From the NCBI GenBank assembly GCA_035685165.1, contig DASRBI010000005.1:136132-200131 (forward strand): a stretch of 64,000 nt of DNA. The letters run 5' to 3'. Shown here piece by piece: positions 31,867 through 39,742 of this stretch. Position 1 is the stretch's first letter, and every line of letters begins with the position of its first letter. The stretch comes from DATFDN01 sp035685165 (lineage in GTDB: Bacteria > Pseudomonadota > Alphaproteobacteria > Acetobacterales > Acetobacteraceae). The position numbers and the translations under genes were made by a program. The notes beneath the pieces are model-generated. The model saw nothing but the letters and a program-made list of their open reading frames with translations, ran no database searches and had not been told where the DNA came from.

Positions 31867-34800
31867 CTAAACCTCTTCCACCCGCACCACCCCGCGCACG
31901 CCGAGCAGCGTCTGGGCCAGCCGCGGCGTCACGTTGAAGCGGCCGGGCAGCACGATCTCCACCGCCTGCGCGTGATCGAGGCGCGGCACCAGCACCACGC
32001 GTCCCTTGCCGCCGCCCGGCTCGCCAAGCAGCGCGCGGATATGCGGCACCGCCTCGGTCGCCTCCAGCCAGATGCGAATGCCGGCGCCCGCCCCAGCCGC
32101 CGCCTGATCGAGCGGCGCCAACTCTTGGGCGGTGATCCGCAGCGTTTCCCCCTGGTATTGCAGGTCGGCCGTCACCAGCACGTTCGTGCCCACAGCGATC
32201 AGCTCGCGCGAACGCCCCAGCACCTCGCTGAACAGCGTCACCTCGAACGAGCCGGTGGTATCCGAGACGCGCACCCAGGCCATGCGGCTGCCGGTGCGCG
32301 TCGTGCGCTCCTTCACCGCAACCACGGTGCCCGCGAGCTTCACCCGCCCGGCGCCGGCCTGCGCGCGCGCCTCCAGATCGTGCGCGGCAACCACGCCGAG
32401 CCGACGGAGCACCTGACGGTAGGCGTCGAGCGGATGCGCGGTGAGGTGGAATCCCACCGCCTCCGCCTCGAAGGCGAGCTTGTCGAGCATCGGCCATTCG
32501 GCGGCCTCGGGCAGTCGCAGCGGCTCCGGCCGCCCTCTTCCGCCGAACATCGCGATCTGGCCGCTCTCGGCCTCCTGCGCCGTTGCCTGGGCGCGGCGCA
32601 GGATCGTCTCGGCCCCCCCTAACACGCGCGCGCGGTTCGGCTCCAGCGCGTCGAACGCGCCCGCCTTGGCGAGATTCTCGAGCTGCATCTTGTTGAGCTG
32701 GCGCGGATCGACGCGAGCGGCAAAGTCGGCGAGGTCGCGGAACGGCTGCGCGCCGCGCGCGGCGACGAGCGATTGCATCGCCGCGGTGCCGACCTTCTTC
32801 ACCGCCGCGAGCGCGTAGCGGATCGCCAGCCGCCCGTCGTCCAGCCGCTCCAGCGCGAAATCCGCGCCCGAGCGGTTCACGTCCGGCGGCAGGAGCGTGA
32901 TGCCGAGACGCTCGGCTTCCTGCTTCAGCGCTGCCAGCCGATCGGTGTTAGCGATGGCGAGGCTCATGCAGGCGGCGATGAAGGCTTCCTTGTGGTTCGC
33001 CTTCATCCACGCGGTCTGGTAGGCGACCAGCGCGTAGGCGGCGGCGTGCGACTTGTTGAACCCGTAATCCGCGAACTTCGCCATGAGGTCGAACACCTCG
33101 ACGGCGGTCGGCTCGTCGATGCCGTTCGCCACCGCGCCGTCCACGAAGGTTTTGCGCTGCGCCTCCATCTCGGAACGGATTTTCTTGCCCATCGCCCGGC
33201 GCAGCAGATCGGCGCTGCCCAGGCTGTAATTCGCCATGCGCTGGGCAATCTGCATCACCTGTTCCTGATAGACGATGATGCCGTAAGTCTCCTGCAGGAT
33301 TTCCTCGAGCAGCGGATGCGGCGCCCGCCAGGGTGCGCCGTGCTTGCGCTTGCAATAATCGGGGATGTTCGCCATCGGCCCGGGGCGATAAAGCGCGCCG
33401 AGCGCGATCAAGTCCTCGAAGCGGTCGGGCCGCATCTGGCGCAGCGCGTCGCGCATCCCCTGGCCTTCGAACTGGAACACTCCGCCCGCATCGCCGCGCG
33501 CCAGCATCTCATAGGTCTTCGGATCATCGAGCGGCAGCCGCGCGAAATCGACCTCGATGCCTTGTTCGCGCAAGAAGCCCGCAGCGCGCTGCAGGATCGT
33601 CAGGGTGGTGAGGCCGAGGAAGTCGAACTTGACCAGCCCCGCCTGCTCGACATGCTTCATCGAGTATTGCGTGACGAGAAACTCCGAGCGCGGATCGCGA
33701 TAGAGCGGCACGAGCTCGATCAGCGGCCGGTCGCCGATCACCACCCCGGCGGCGTGGGTGGAGGCGTGGCGGTACAGGCCCTCGATCTGCAAGGCGATTT
33801 CCAAGAGGCGCCGCACCGCCTCGTCCTCGTCGCGCATCGCTTGCAGACGCGGCTCGCCTGCCACCGCCTGGGCGAGCGTCACGGGCTTCGCCGGATTGTT
33901 GGGGATCAGCTCCGCAACCTTGTTCACCTGCCCGAACGGCAGGCCAAGCACGCGGCCGACGTCGCGCACCGCCGCGCGCGCCTGTAGCTTGCCGAAGGTG
34001 ATGATCTGCGCGACGCGGTCGGCGCCGTATTCGCGGCGCACATAGTCGATCACCGCGTCGCGCCCCTCCTGGCAGAAGTCGATGTCGAAATCGGGCATCG
34101 ATACACGCTCCGGATTGAGGAACCGCTCGAAGAGCAGGTTGAACGGCAGCGGGTCGATGTCGGTGATGGTCAGCGCCCAGGCAACGAGCGAACCGGCGCC
34201 CGAGCCGCGCCCCGGCCCGACGGGGATGCGCGCCGCCTTCGCCCATTGGATGAAGTCGGCGACGATCAGGAAGTAGCCGGAGAACCCCATATTCGCGATC
34301 ACGCCGAGCTCGTATTCGAGCCGGGCGGCGTAGCGGCCTCGGGTTTCGGCGTCCGCGCCCGCTGCATCCAGCCGGCGCGCCAGCCCCTCGCGGGCGCTGG
34401 CGCGCAGCGTCTCCTCCTCGCTCTGGCCGGGCCGTACCTTGGGCGAGACCGGCAGAAGGGGTTTGCGTGTCTCGGCCATCACCGCGCAGCGGCGCGCGAT
34501 CGCGAGCGTGTTGTCGCAAGCGTCCGGCAGATCGGCGAACAAAAGGCGCATGTCGGGGGCCGGCTTGAACCAGTGTTCAGGCGTTACGCGGCGGCGGTCT
34601 GCATCGGAAAGCAGCCGGCCCTCGGCGATGCAGAGCAGCGCATCGTGCGCCTCGTACATCTCGGGCCGGTCGAAATAGCAGTCGTTGGTGGCGACGATCG
34701 GCAGCCCCGCCTCGTCGGCGAGGCTCAGCATGGCGGGTTCGATGGTGCGGTCGGCCTCGGTGCCGTGCCGGTGCAGTTCGACCGCGACCCGGCCGGGGAA

Positions 34801-35286
34801 CGCCTCGGCAAGCAGCGCCAGCAGATGCTCGGCGGCGCGAAGCTGGCCCTCGGCGAGCAGCCGCCCGAGCGGCCCCGTGGTGCCGCCGGTCAGCAGAATC
34901 AGCCCGGCGGCGTGCTCGGCGATGCGCGCAAGCGGCAGTTGCGGCTTCTGGCCAGGCTCGGTCTCCAGGAAGCCAAGCGAGGAGAGGCGCTGGAGGTTCG
35001 CCAGCCCCTCCTGGTTCTGCGCCAGCAGCACGAGCGGATCGGGCGCGAGCCGGGGCGCGTCGGTGCGGGCGAGCGCGATCTGGCAGCCGATGATGGGCTG
35101 GATGCCCTTCGCCACACAGGCCTGGCTGAACTCGAGCGCTCCGAACAGCGCGGCCGTGTCGGTGATCGCCACCGCCGGCATGTTGGCCGCCCGGGCGAGC
35201 GCCGGGATTTTCTCGGCCTTGATCGCGCCTTCGCTCAGCGAATAGGCGGAGTGGACGCGCAGATGGACGAAATCGGCATGCGGCAT
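31867..35286 (-). CDS. dnaE: DNA polymerase III alpha subunit
   Basis: 1139 residues. The replicative C-family polymerase. N-terminal PHP domain (FVHLRVHSAYSLSEGAIK), polymerase palm with PDFDIDFCQEGRD near residue 398 carrying two catalytic aspartates, the finger segment YGFNKSHAAAYALVAYQTAW, tandem HhH-like region, and a C-terminal OB fold (VKLAGTVVAVKERTTRTG). Length and order match DnaE1-type polymerase rather than the shorter DnaE2/ImuC; no imuA/imuB is adjacent. ATG 35286 gives the canonical N-terminus. The 3' end is nine bases from the convergent regulator gene. Confidence 0.96.
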   Translation of the reverse strand: MPHADFVHLRVHSAYSLSEGAIKAEKIPALARAANMPAVAITDTAALFGALEFSQACVAKGIQPIIGCQIALARTDAPRLAPDPLVLLAQNQEGLANLQRLSSLGFLETEPGQKPQLPLARIAEHAAGLILLTGGTTGPLGRLLAEGQLRAAEHLLALLAEAFPGRVAVELHRHGTEADRTIEPAMLSLADEAGLPIVATNDCYFDRPEMYEAHDALLCIAEGRLLSDADRRRVTPEHWFKPAPDMRLLFADLPDACDNTLAIARRCAVMAETRKPLLPVSPKVRPGQSEEETLRASAREGLARRLDAAGADAETRGRYAARLEYELGVIANMGFSGYFLIVADFIQWAKAARIPVGPGRGSGAGSLVAWALTITDIDPLPFNLLFERFLNPERVSMPDFDIDFCQEGRDAVIDYVRREYGADRVAQIITFGKLQARAAVRDVGRVLGLPFGQVNKVAELIPNNPAKPVTLAQAVAGEPRLQAMRDEDEAVRRLLEIALQIEGLYRHASTHAAGVVIGDRPLIELVPLYRDPRSEFLVTQYSMKHVEQAGLVKFDFLGLTTLTILQRAAGFLREQGIEVDFARLPLDDPKTYEMLARGDAGGVFQFEGQGMRDALRQMRPDRFEDLIALGALYRPGPMANIPDYCKRKHGAPWRAPHPLLEEILQETYGIIVYQEQVMQIAQRMANYSLGSADLLRRAMGKKIRSEMEAQRKTFVDGAVANGIDEPTAVEVFDLMAKFADYGFNKSHAAAYALVAYQTAWMKANHKEAFIAACMSLAIANTDRLAALKQEAERLGITLLPPDVNRSGADFALERLDDGRLAIRYALAAVKKVGTAAMQSLVAARGAQPFRDLADFAARVDPRQLNKMQLENLAKAGAFDALEPNRARVLGGAETILRRAQATAQEAESGQIAMFGGRGRPEPLRLPEAAEWPMLDKLAFEAEAVGFHLTAHPLDAYRQVLRRLGVVAAHDLEARAQAGAGRVKLAGTVVAVKERTTRTGSRMAWVRVSDTTGSFEVTLFSEVLGRSRELIAVGTNVLVTADLQYQGETLRITAQELAPLDQAAAGAGAGIRIWLEATEAVPHIRALLGEPGGGKGRVVLVPRLDHAQAVEIVLPGRFNVTPRLAQTLLGVRGVVRVEEV

Positions 35287-35336
35287 AGGCGGAGCTTACA
35301 CGAGCGCCGAGTCGCGTGCCTCCCGGCGTCGAGGCC

Positions 35337-36131
35337 CTAGCCGGACAACAGCGAAACCGCCGCCTCCAGCAACCCCGGGTCGCCCACGGCGAGGGTGCGG
35401 CCATCGCCGTCGCGGCGCAGGGGCTGGCCGTTCCAGTCGGTCATGCGGCCGCCCGCGCCCTCGATGATGGGAACCAGCGCCGCCCAGTCCCAAACCTTCA
35501 GGTCCGCCTCGGCGATGATGTCGATCTGGCCGAGCGCGAGCAGGCCGTGGGCGTAGCAGTCCCCGCCCCAGGAAACCCGCGCCACCTGATCGGCTAGCCG
35601 CCGCCAGAGTGGCATATGAGCGCCGAGCATTTCGGGCGAGGTACAGGAAAGCTCGGCCGCGCCCAGCGTGGCGCAGGGGCGGCAGCCGGCCTCGCCGCCG
35701 AACGGGCCGACGAACCGGGTGCGCCGCCCGGCCGCGCCGATCCAGCGTTCGCGCGTGACCGGCTGGTCGATGATGCCGAGGATCGGCCGGTCCTCCTCCG
35801 TCAGCGCGATCAAGGTGCCGAAGATCGGGCGGCCCGTGATAAAGGCGCGGGTGCCGTCGATCGGGTCGAGCACCCAGCGGCGCGCCGCGTGCGGGCGGTC
35901 GATCCCGTATTCCTCGCCCTCGATTCCGTGGCCTGGGAACCGCTCGGCAAGCACCGCGCGCATCGCCTGCTCGGCGCTGCGGTCGGCGATCGTGACCGGG
36001 CTGCGATCGGTTTTGATTGCGGCGCCGACGCGGGCGCGGAAAAAGGGGCGGATCACCGCCCCGGCCACGTCGGCCGCCGCCTCGGCCGCGGTGAGCAGCG
36101 CGTCGAGGTCGGACGGGCCGCCGCCGCTCAG
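35337..36131 (-). CDS. Inositol-monophosphatase-family phosphatase, HisN-type histidinol-phosphatase
   Basis: About 264 residues. Mg-dependent phosphatase fold with metal motifs EGEEYG, DPIDGTRAF and, near the C-terminus, WDWAALVPIIEGAGG. The sequence pattern fits the HisN-type histidinol-phosphatase (histidine biosynthesis), although inositol or 3'-phosphoadenosine phosphatases share the fold. No ATG, GTG or TTG occurs between the preceding in-frame region and the conserved DLDALLTAAE segment. The best start is a CTG at 36131 overlapping the cytochrome stop as CTGA. This non-standard start is unusual and needs confirmation. Confidence 0.82.
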   Translation of the reverse strand: MSGGGPSDLDALLTAAEAAADVAGAVIRPFFRARVGAAIKTDRSPVTIADRSAEQAMRAVLAERFPGHGIEGEEYGIDRPHAARRWVLDPIDGTRAFITGRPIFGTLIALTEEDRPILGIIDQPVTRERWIGAAGRRTRFVGPFGGEAGCRPCATLGAAELSCTSPEMLGAHMPLWRRLADQVARVSWGGDCYAHGLLALGQIDIIAEADLKVWDWAALVPIIEGAGGRMTDWNGQPLRRDGDGRTLAVGDPGLLEAAVSLLSG

Positions 36132-36844
36132 GGCTTGGGCGCCGACTGCGGCGCGTTGGAGGGCGCGCCGGTGCCGCCCACGTTGGGCGAGGAGGCGGGC
36201 GCGCTGTCGGGCGCGGCCGAGTTGCTCATCGCGCTGGGGTTCCCCGCCGGGGCGGCGGTGCCCGGCGCCGATGCGCTCGCCCCGCCCGCCGCATTCTGCG
36301 CCGCCGCCGGCAGCGGCACCGGACTGTTCGACAGCGTCCGCAGATACGCGATCACGTCGGCCCGCGTTTGGGTGTTCGGGATGCCTGCATAGGTCATCCG
36401 CGTGCCCGGAGCGTATTCGGCGGGGTTGTAGAGCCAATGGTTCAGCGCCTCGTAGGTCCAGGGCTGCCCCTTGTACTTCTCCAGCGCCGCGGAATAGTTG
36501 AAGCCAGGTTCGTGATCGTGCGGCGCGCCGACGATCCCGTAGAGATTCGGCCCCACGATCGTCGGCCCGCCCGGATTGAAGCTGTGGCAGGCGGCGCAGA
36601 CCTGGTGCACGAACTGGTCGCCCTTCTGCACGTTGGCCGAGGCGAGCAGTGGGATGATCGGCGCCGGACCGGCCGGCTTCGCCGGCGCACCGCCGCCGGT
36701 GGCAGCCTCGGCGGGGAACGCGACCGGCGGCTTGGCGGGCGGCGTCTCGTAGATCAGGTTGTCGCCCAGCAGGCCGGTGATGAAGAAGGCGATGCCCGCG
36801 ACCAGGACCGCGGCAACGCCCTTGTTGACATCCATGCTGTCCAT
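36128..36844 (-). CDS. Membrane-anchored c-type cytochrome (CycM-like)
   Basis: 238 residues. An N-terminal uncleaved anchor (about 9-27) leads to a class I cytochrome c domain with heme motif CAACH at 83-87 and likely axial Met150 in GTRMTYAGI. This matches CycM-type cytochrome c552, which carries electrons from the bc1 complex to cytochrome oxidase. Unlike short CycM proteins it has a ~60-residue Ala/Pro/Ser/Asn-rich C-terminal tail (about 175-238). Divergent from kdsB-pheA, a gene order known in alphaproteobacteria. An alternative ATG three codons downstream is possible. Its stop overlaps the next gene's proposed CTG start. Confidence 0.9.
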   Translation of the reverse strand: MDSMDVNKGVAAVLVAGIAFFITGLLGDNLIYETPPAKPPVAFPAEAATGGGAPAKPAGPAPIIPLLASANVQKGDQFVHQVCAACHSFNPGGPTIVGPNLYGIVGAPHDHEPGFNYSAALEKYKGQPWTYEALNHWLYNPAEYAPGTRMTYAGIPNTQTRADVIAYLRTLSNSPVPLPAAAQNAAGGASASAPGTAAPAGNPSAMSNSAAPDSAPASSPNVGGTGAPSNAPQSAPKP

Positions 36845-36992
36845 GCGACGCGAGTTCTCCGCCGTCTTGCACGCGTTCGGGCCTTAGACAGCGGCGGGTC
36901 GCACCGCATCCGGCGGCCTTCGTAGGTGCCGCGCTCTATAGGGAAACCGTCACCCCCTCGCAATCCGGTCCTGGCCGGTTTATCGCCGCCCC

Positions 36993-37736
36993 GTGAACCC
37001 GATCGTCCTCATCCCAGCGCGCATGGCCTCGTCCCGCCTGCCCGGCAAGCCGCTCGCCGACATCCACGGCGTCCCGATGATCGTGCATGTGCTCCGCCGC
37101 GCCGAGGCGGCGGGCATCGGCCCGGTGGCCGTGGCTTGCGGCGATGCCGCGATCGTCGAGGCGGTGGAGCGCGCCGGCGGGCGGGCCCTGCTGACCGACC
37201 CGGACCTGCCCTCCGGCTCTGATCGCGTCCATGCGGCGGCCGAGGCGCTCGATCCGGCGCGGCGGCACGACGTGGTGGTGAACTTGCAGGGCGACGTGCC
37301 GACCGTCACCGCCGAACAGATCGCCGCCGCCTTGCTGCCGCTCGCCGATCCGGTGATCGACATCGGCACGGTGGTGGCGCCGATCGGCTCGGCCGAGGAG
37401 GCGCGCACCGAGTCCTTCGTGAAGGCGGCGTGCGTGTTTGCCGAGGGCGCGCAGACGGCGCTCGCGCTCTATTTCTCCCGCGCGCCGGTGCCCTGGGGCG
37501 AGGGGCCGCTCTGGCACCACATCGGCATCTACGCCTGGCGGCGGCCGGCGCTCGCCCGCTTCGTGCGGATGCGGCCGAGCGGGCTCGAACGGCGCGAGGG
37601 GCTGGAACAGCTCCGCGCGCTGGAAGCCGGGATGCGGATCGGTTGCGCCCGGGTCGCGCACGGGCTGTTCGGCGTCGATACGCCGGCCGATCTCGAGCGG
37701 GCGCGTGCGCTGCTGCAACCAGGAGCCGGGACATGA
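36993..37736 (+). CDS. kdsB: 3-deoxy-manno-octulosonate cytidylyltransferase
   Basis: 247 residues, GTG start. Makes CMP-Kdo for lipopolysaccharide inner core and lipid A maturation. Signature PARMASSRLPGKPLADI at 6-22, and LTDPDLPSGSDRVHAA and NLQGDVPTVT in the middle, all characteristic of KdsB. Its presence shows a Kdo-containing outer membrane. Stop and the next start overlap as ATGA, so pheA is translationally coupled. Confidence 0.95.
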   Translation: MNPIVLIPARMASSRLPGKPLADIHGVPMIVHVLRRAEAAGIGPVAVACGDAAIVEAVERAGGRALLTDPDLPSGSDRVHAAAEALDPARRHDVVVNLQGDVPTVTAEQIAAALLPLADPVIDIGTVVAPIGSAEEARTESFVKAACVFAEGAQTALALYFSRAPVPWGEGPLWHHIGIYAWRRPALARFVRMRPSGLERREGLEQLRALEAGMRIGCARVAHGLFGVDTPADLERARALLQPGAGT

Positions 37737-38584
37737 GCGGTGCGATCGCCTTCCAGGGACTGCCGGGCGCCTATTCCGACCTCGCCTGCCGCACCGCCTT
37801 TCCCGATCTGCCGACGCTTCCTTGCGAGAGCTTCGAGACCGCGATCGAGGCGGTGCGGGAGGGACGCGCCGAGCTCGGCATGATGCCGTGCGAGAACACG
37901 CTCGCCGGGCGCGTGACGGACATGCATCATCTTCTGCCGGAGTCCGGCCTGTTCGTAGTCGGCGAGCATTTCCACCGCGTCGAGCATTGTCTGCTCGCCC
38001 GTCCAGGCACGCGGATGGAGCAGCTCCGGCGCGCGCATTCCCATGCGGTCGCGCTCGGGCAGGTGCGGCATTTCCTGCGACGGATGAACCTCACGCCCGT
38101 CGTGGCAGCCGATACCGCCGGCGCGGCGCGGATGGTCGCCGAGCAGGGCGGGCCGGAGGACGCGGCGATCGCCTCCTCGCTCGCGGCCGAGATTTACGGG
38201 CTGGAAATCCTCGCCGCCAATGTCGAGGACGCGGCGCACAACACGACGCGGTTCTATGTGATGGCACGCCGGCCGCGCATGTTCGACCCAGCCACACCGA
38301 ATCTGATGACGACCTTCGTCTTCCGCGTCCGCAACGTGCCGGCCGCGCTCTACAAGGCGCTCGGCGGCTTCGCCACCAACGGCGTGAACATGACGAAGCT
38401 GGAGAGCTACATGCTGGGCGGCCAGTTCGTCGCGACGCAGTTCTTGTGCGACTGCGAGGGCCATCCCGAACAGCCGGCGTTGCGCCGGGCGCTGGAGGAG
38501 CTGACGTTTTTCTCCTCCGAGGTGCGGGTGCTCGGCGTCTATCCGGCGGCACCGTTCCGGCTGGCGCAGGCGGCGGGGGATTAA
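37733..38584 (+). CDS. pheA: Prephenate dehydratase
   Basis: 283 residues. Converts prephenate to phenylpyruvate for phenylalanine synthesis. The PDT domain has FQGLPGAYSDLA at the N-terminus, CENTLAGRV near 53 and the catalytic Thr-Arg-Phe in NTTRFYVMARR; the C-terminal ACT domain (FRVRNVPAALYKALGGFATN, then KLESYM) is the Phe-binding regulatory part. No chorismate mutase domain is present, unlike E. coli PheA. AGGAG lies about seven bases before the ATG, which overlaps the kdsB stop. The TAA stop overlaps the stop codon of the convergent LOG gene. Confidence 0.95.
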   Translation: MSGAIAFQGLPGAYSDLACRTAFPDLPTLPCESFETAIEAVREGRAELGMMPCENTLAGRVTDMHHLLPESGLFVVGEHFHRVEHCLLARPGTRMEQLRRAHSHAVALGQVRHFLRRMNLTPVVAADTAGAARMVAEQGGPEDAAIASSLAAEIYGLEILAANVEDAAHNTTRFYVMARRPRMFDPATPNLMTTFVFRVRNVPAALYKALGGFATNGVNMTKLESYMLGGQFVATQFLCDCEGHPEQPALRRALEELTFFSSEVRVLGVYPAAPFRLAQAAGD

Positions 38585-39162
38585 AGCCGCGCGGCCTCCG
38601 CGCCTTCTCCCGCCGTCATCGCCTGCAACGCGGCGAGCGTCGCGCCGGGGCCGTCGGTGACGGTGAACAGGCCGCGCACCGAGGGCGCGGCGAAGCCGCG
38701 CGCGATCGCCGCCTCGATCGCCCCGACCAGGGGCTCCGCAGAACCGGCGACGTCGCAAATCAGGATCGGCTTGTCGTGCAGCCGGAGCTGCCGCCAGGTA
38801 ATGACCTCGATCGTCTCGTCGTAGGTGCCGATCCCGCCGGGGAGCATCACGAAAGCATCGGACAGTTCGTACATCCGCTGCTTGCGGGCGTGCATGGAGT
38901 CGCTGATCACCAGCCGGTCCACCCGCTGATGCGCGACTTCGAGGCGGGTGAGGAACTCCGGGATCACGCCCACGACCTCGCCGCCGGCCGCCAGCGCGGC
39001 ATCGGCGAGCGCGCCCATCAAGCCGACGCGCCCGCCGCCGAACACGAGGCGGATTCCGGCATCGGCCAAGCCCCGCCCGAGTGTTTCCGCGGCTTGGCGG
39101 TATGCGGGGAGGGAGCCGGCGTGGGCGCCGCAGAACACGGCGACGGATCGGATGGCGGGCAT
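38581..39162 (-). CDS. LOG-family nucleoside 5'-monophosphate phosphoribohydrolase
   Basis: 193 residues. LOG proteins release a base (adenine or a cytokinin) from nucleoside monophosphates. Rossmann-like fold with VFCGAHAGSLPAY near the N-terminus, GGGRVGLMG, the substrate Arg in DSMHARKQRM and the diagnostic PGGIGTYDE motif. It is often annotated as a TIGR00730 Rossmann fold protein. ATG 39162 gives the family N-terminus; a longer open frame to 39261 has no family sequence. It converges on pheA and the two stops share the TTAA at 38581-38584. Confidence 0.9.
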   Translation of the reverse strand: MPAIRSVAVFCGAHAGSLPAYRQAAETLGRGLADAGIRLVFGGGRVGLMGALADAALAAGGEVVGVIPEFLTRLEVAHQRVDRLVISDSMHARKQRMYELSDAFVMLPGGIGTYDETIEVITWRQLRLHDKPILICDVAGSAEPLVGAIEAAIARGFAAPSVRGLFTVTDGPGATLAALQAMTAGEGAEAARL

Positions 39163-39273
39163 CGGGGGAACGTGAAGTCCTGTCACTCGGCTCGTGGGAC
39201 GAGAATTTGGCCGCGCCCGCGGGACGGTGCGACAGTCGGGTTCGGGGAACCCACATCGCAAGGAGGGCGGCCG

Positions 39274-39735
39274 ATGGCAAGGATGACGACTCTCACGGTG
39301 CTTGGACTGATGCTGGCGGCGGCCGCTCTGGCGGCGCTGCCGCAGGCGATGGCGGCCGACGACAGCGTCGATGTGATCGCGGTCCGCAAGGCGGGACAGG
39401 ACTTGGTGCTGGGCAACTTCACCGGCATGAGTGTCGCGGCGAAGAACGACGTGAAGGACGTCAAGCCATTCGCCGCAGCCGCGCAGGCGCTTGTCAACTG
39501 GGAAAAGCAGTTCCTCCAGCTGTTCCCGCCGGGGTCCGATAAGGGCGAGACGCGCGCGCTACCGGCGGTCTGGAGTGATCGCGACGGCTTCTTGAAGGCG
39601 GGCCAGAACCTGATCGACGCGGCCGAGAAGCTTGCCGCCACCGCGAAGGCGAACGACACCGCCGCCTTCGCCGATCAGATCAAAGTGGTCGGCCAGGCCT
39701 GCAACAACTGCCACGACAAGTTCCGGCGGAAGTAG
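39274..39735 (+). CDS. Cytochrome c'/c556-type protein, periplasmic
   Basis: 153 residues. Signal peptide of about 27 residues (ending AMA-ADD), then a four-helix-bundle class II cytochrome with the heme motif CNNCH at 143-147 placed near the C-terminus, as in cytochromes c' and c556. Met52 could be the sixth ligand expected for c556; without it the protein would be a high-spin gas-binding c'. AAGGAGGG precedes ATG 39274. It stands alone between the divergent LOG gene and the convergent ilvD. Function (electron transfer or NO binding) cannot be decided. Confidence 0.88.
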   Translation: MARMTTLTVLGLMLAAAALAALPQAMAADDSVDVIAVRKAGQDLVLGNFTGMSVAAKNDVKDVKPFAAAAQALVNWEKQFLQLFPPGSDKGETRALPAVWSDRDGFLKAGQNLIDAAEKLAATAKANDTAAFADQIKVVGQACNNCHDKFRRK

Positions 39736-39742
39736 GCCTCGC

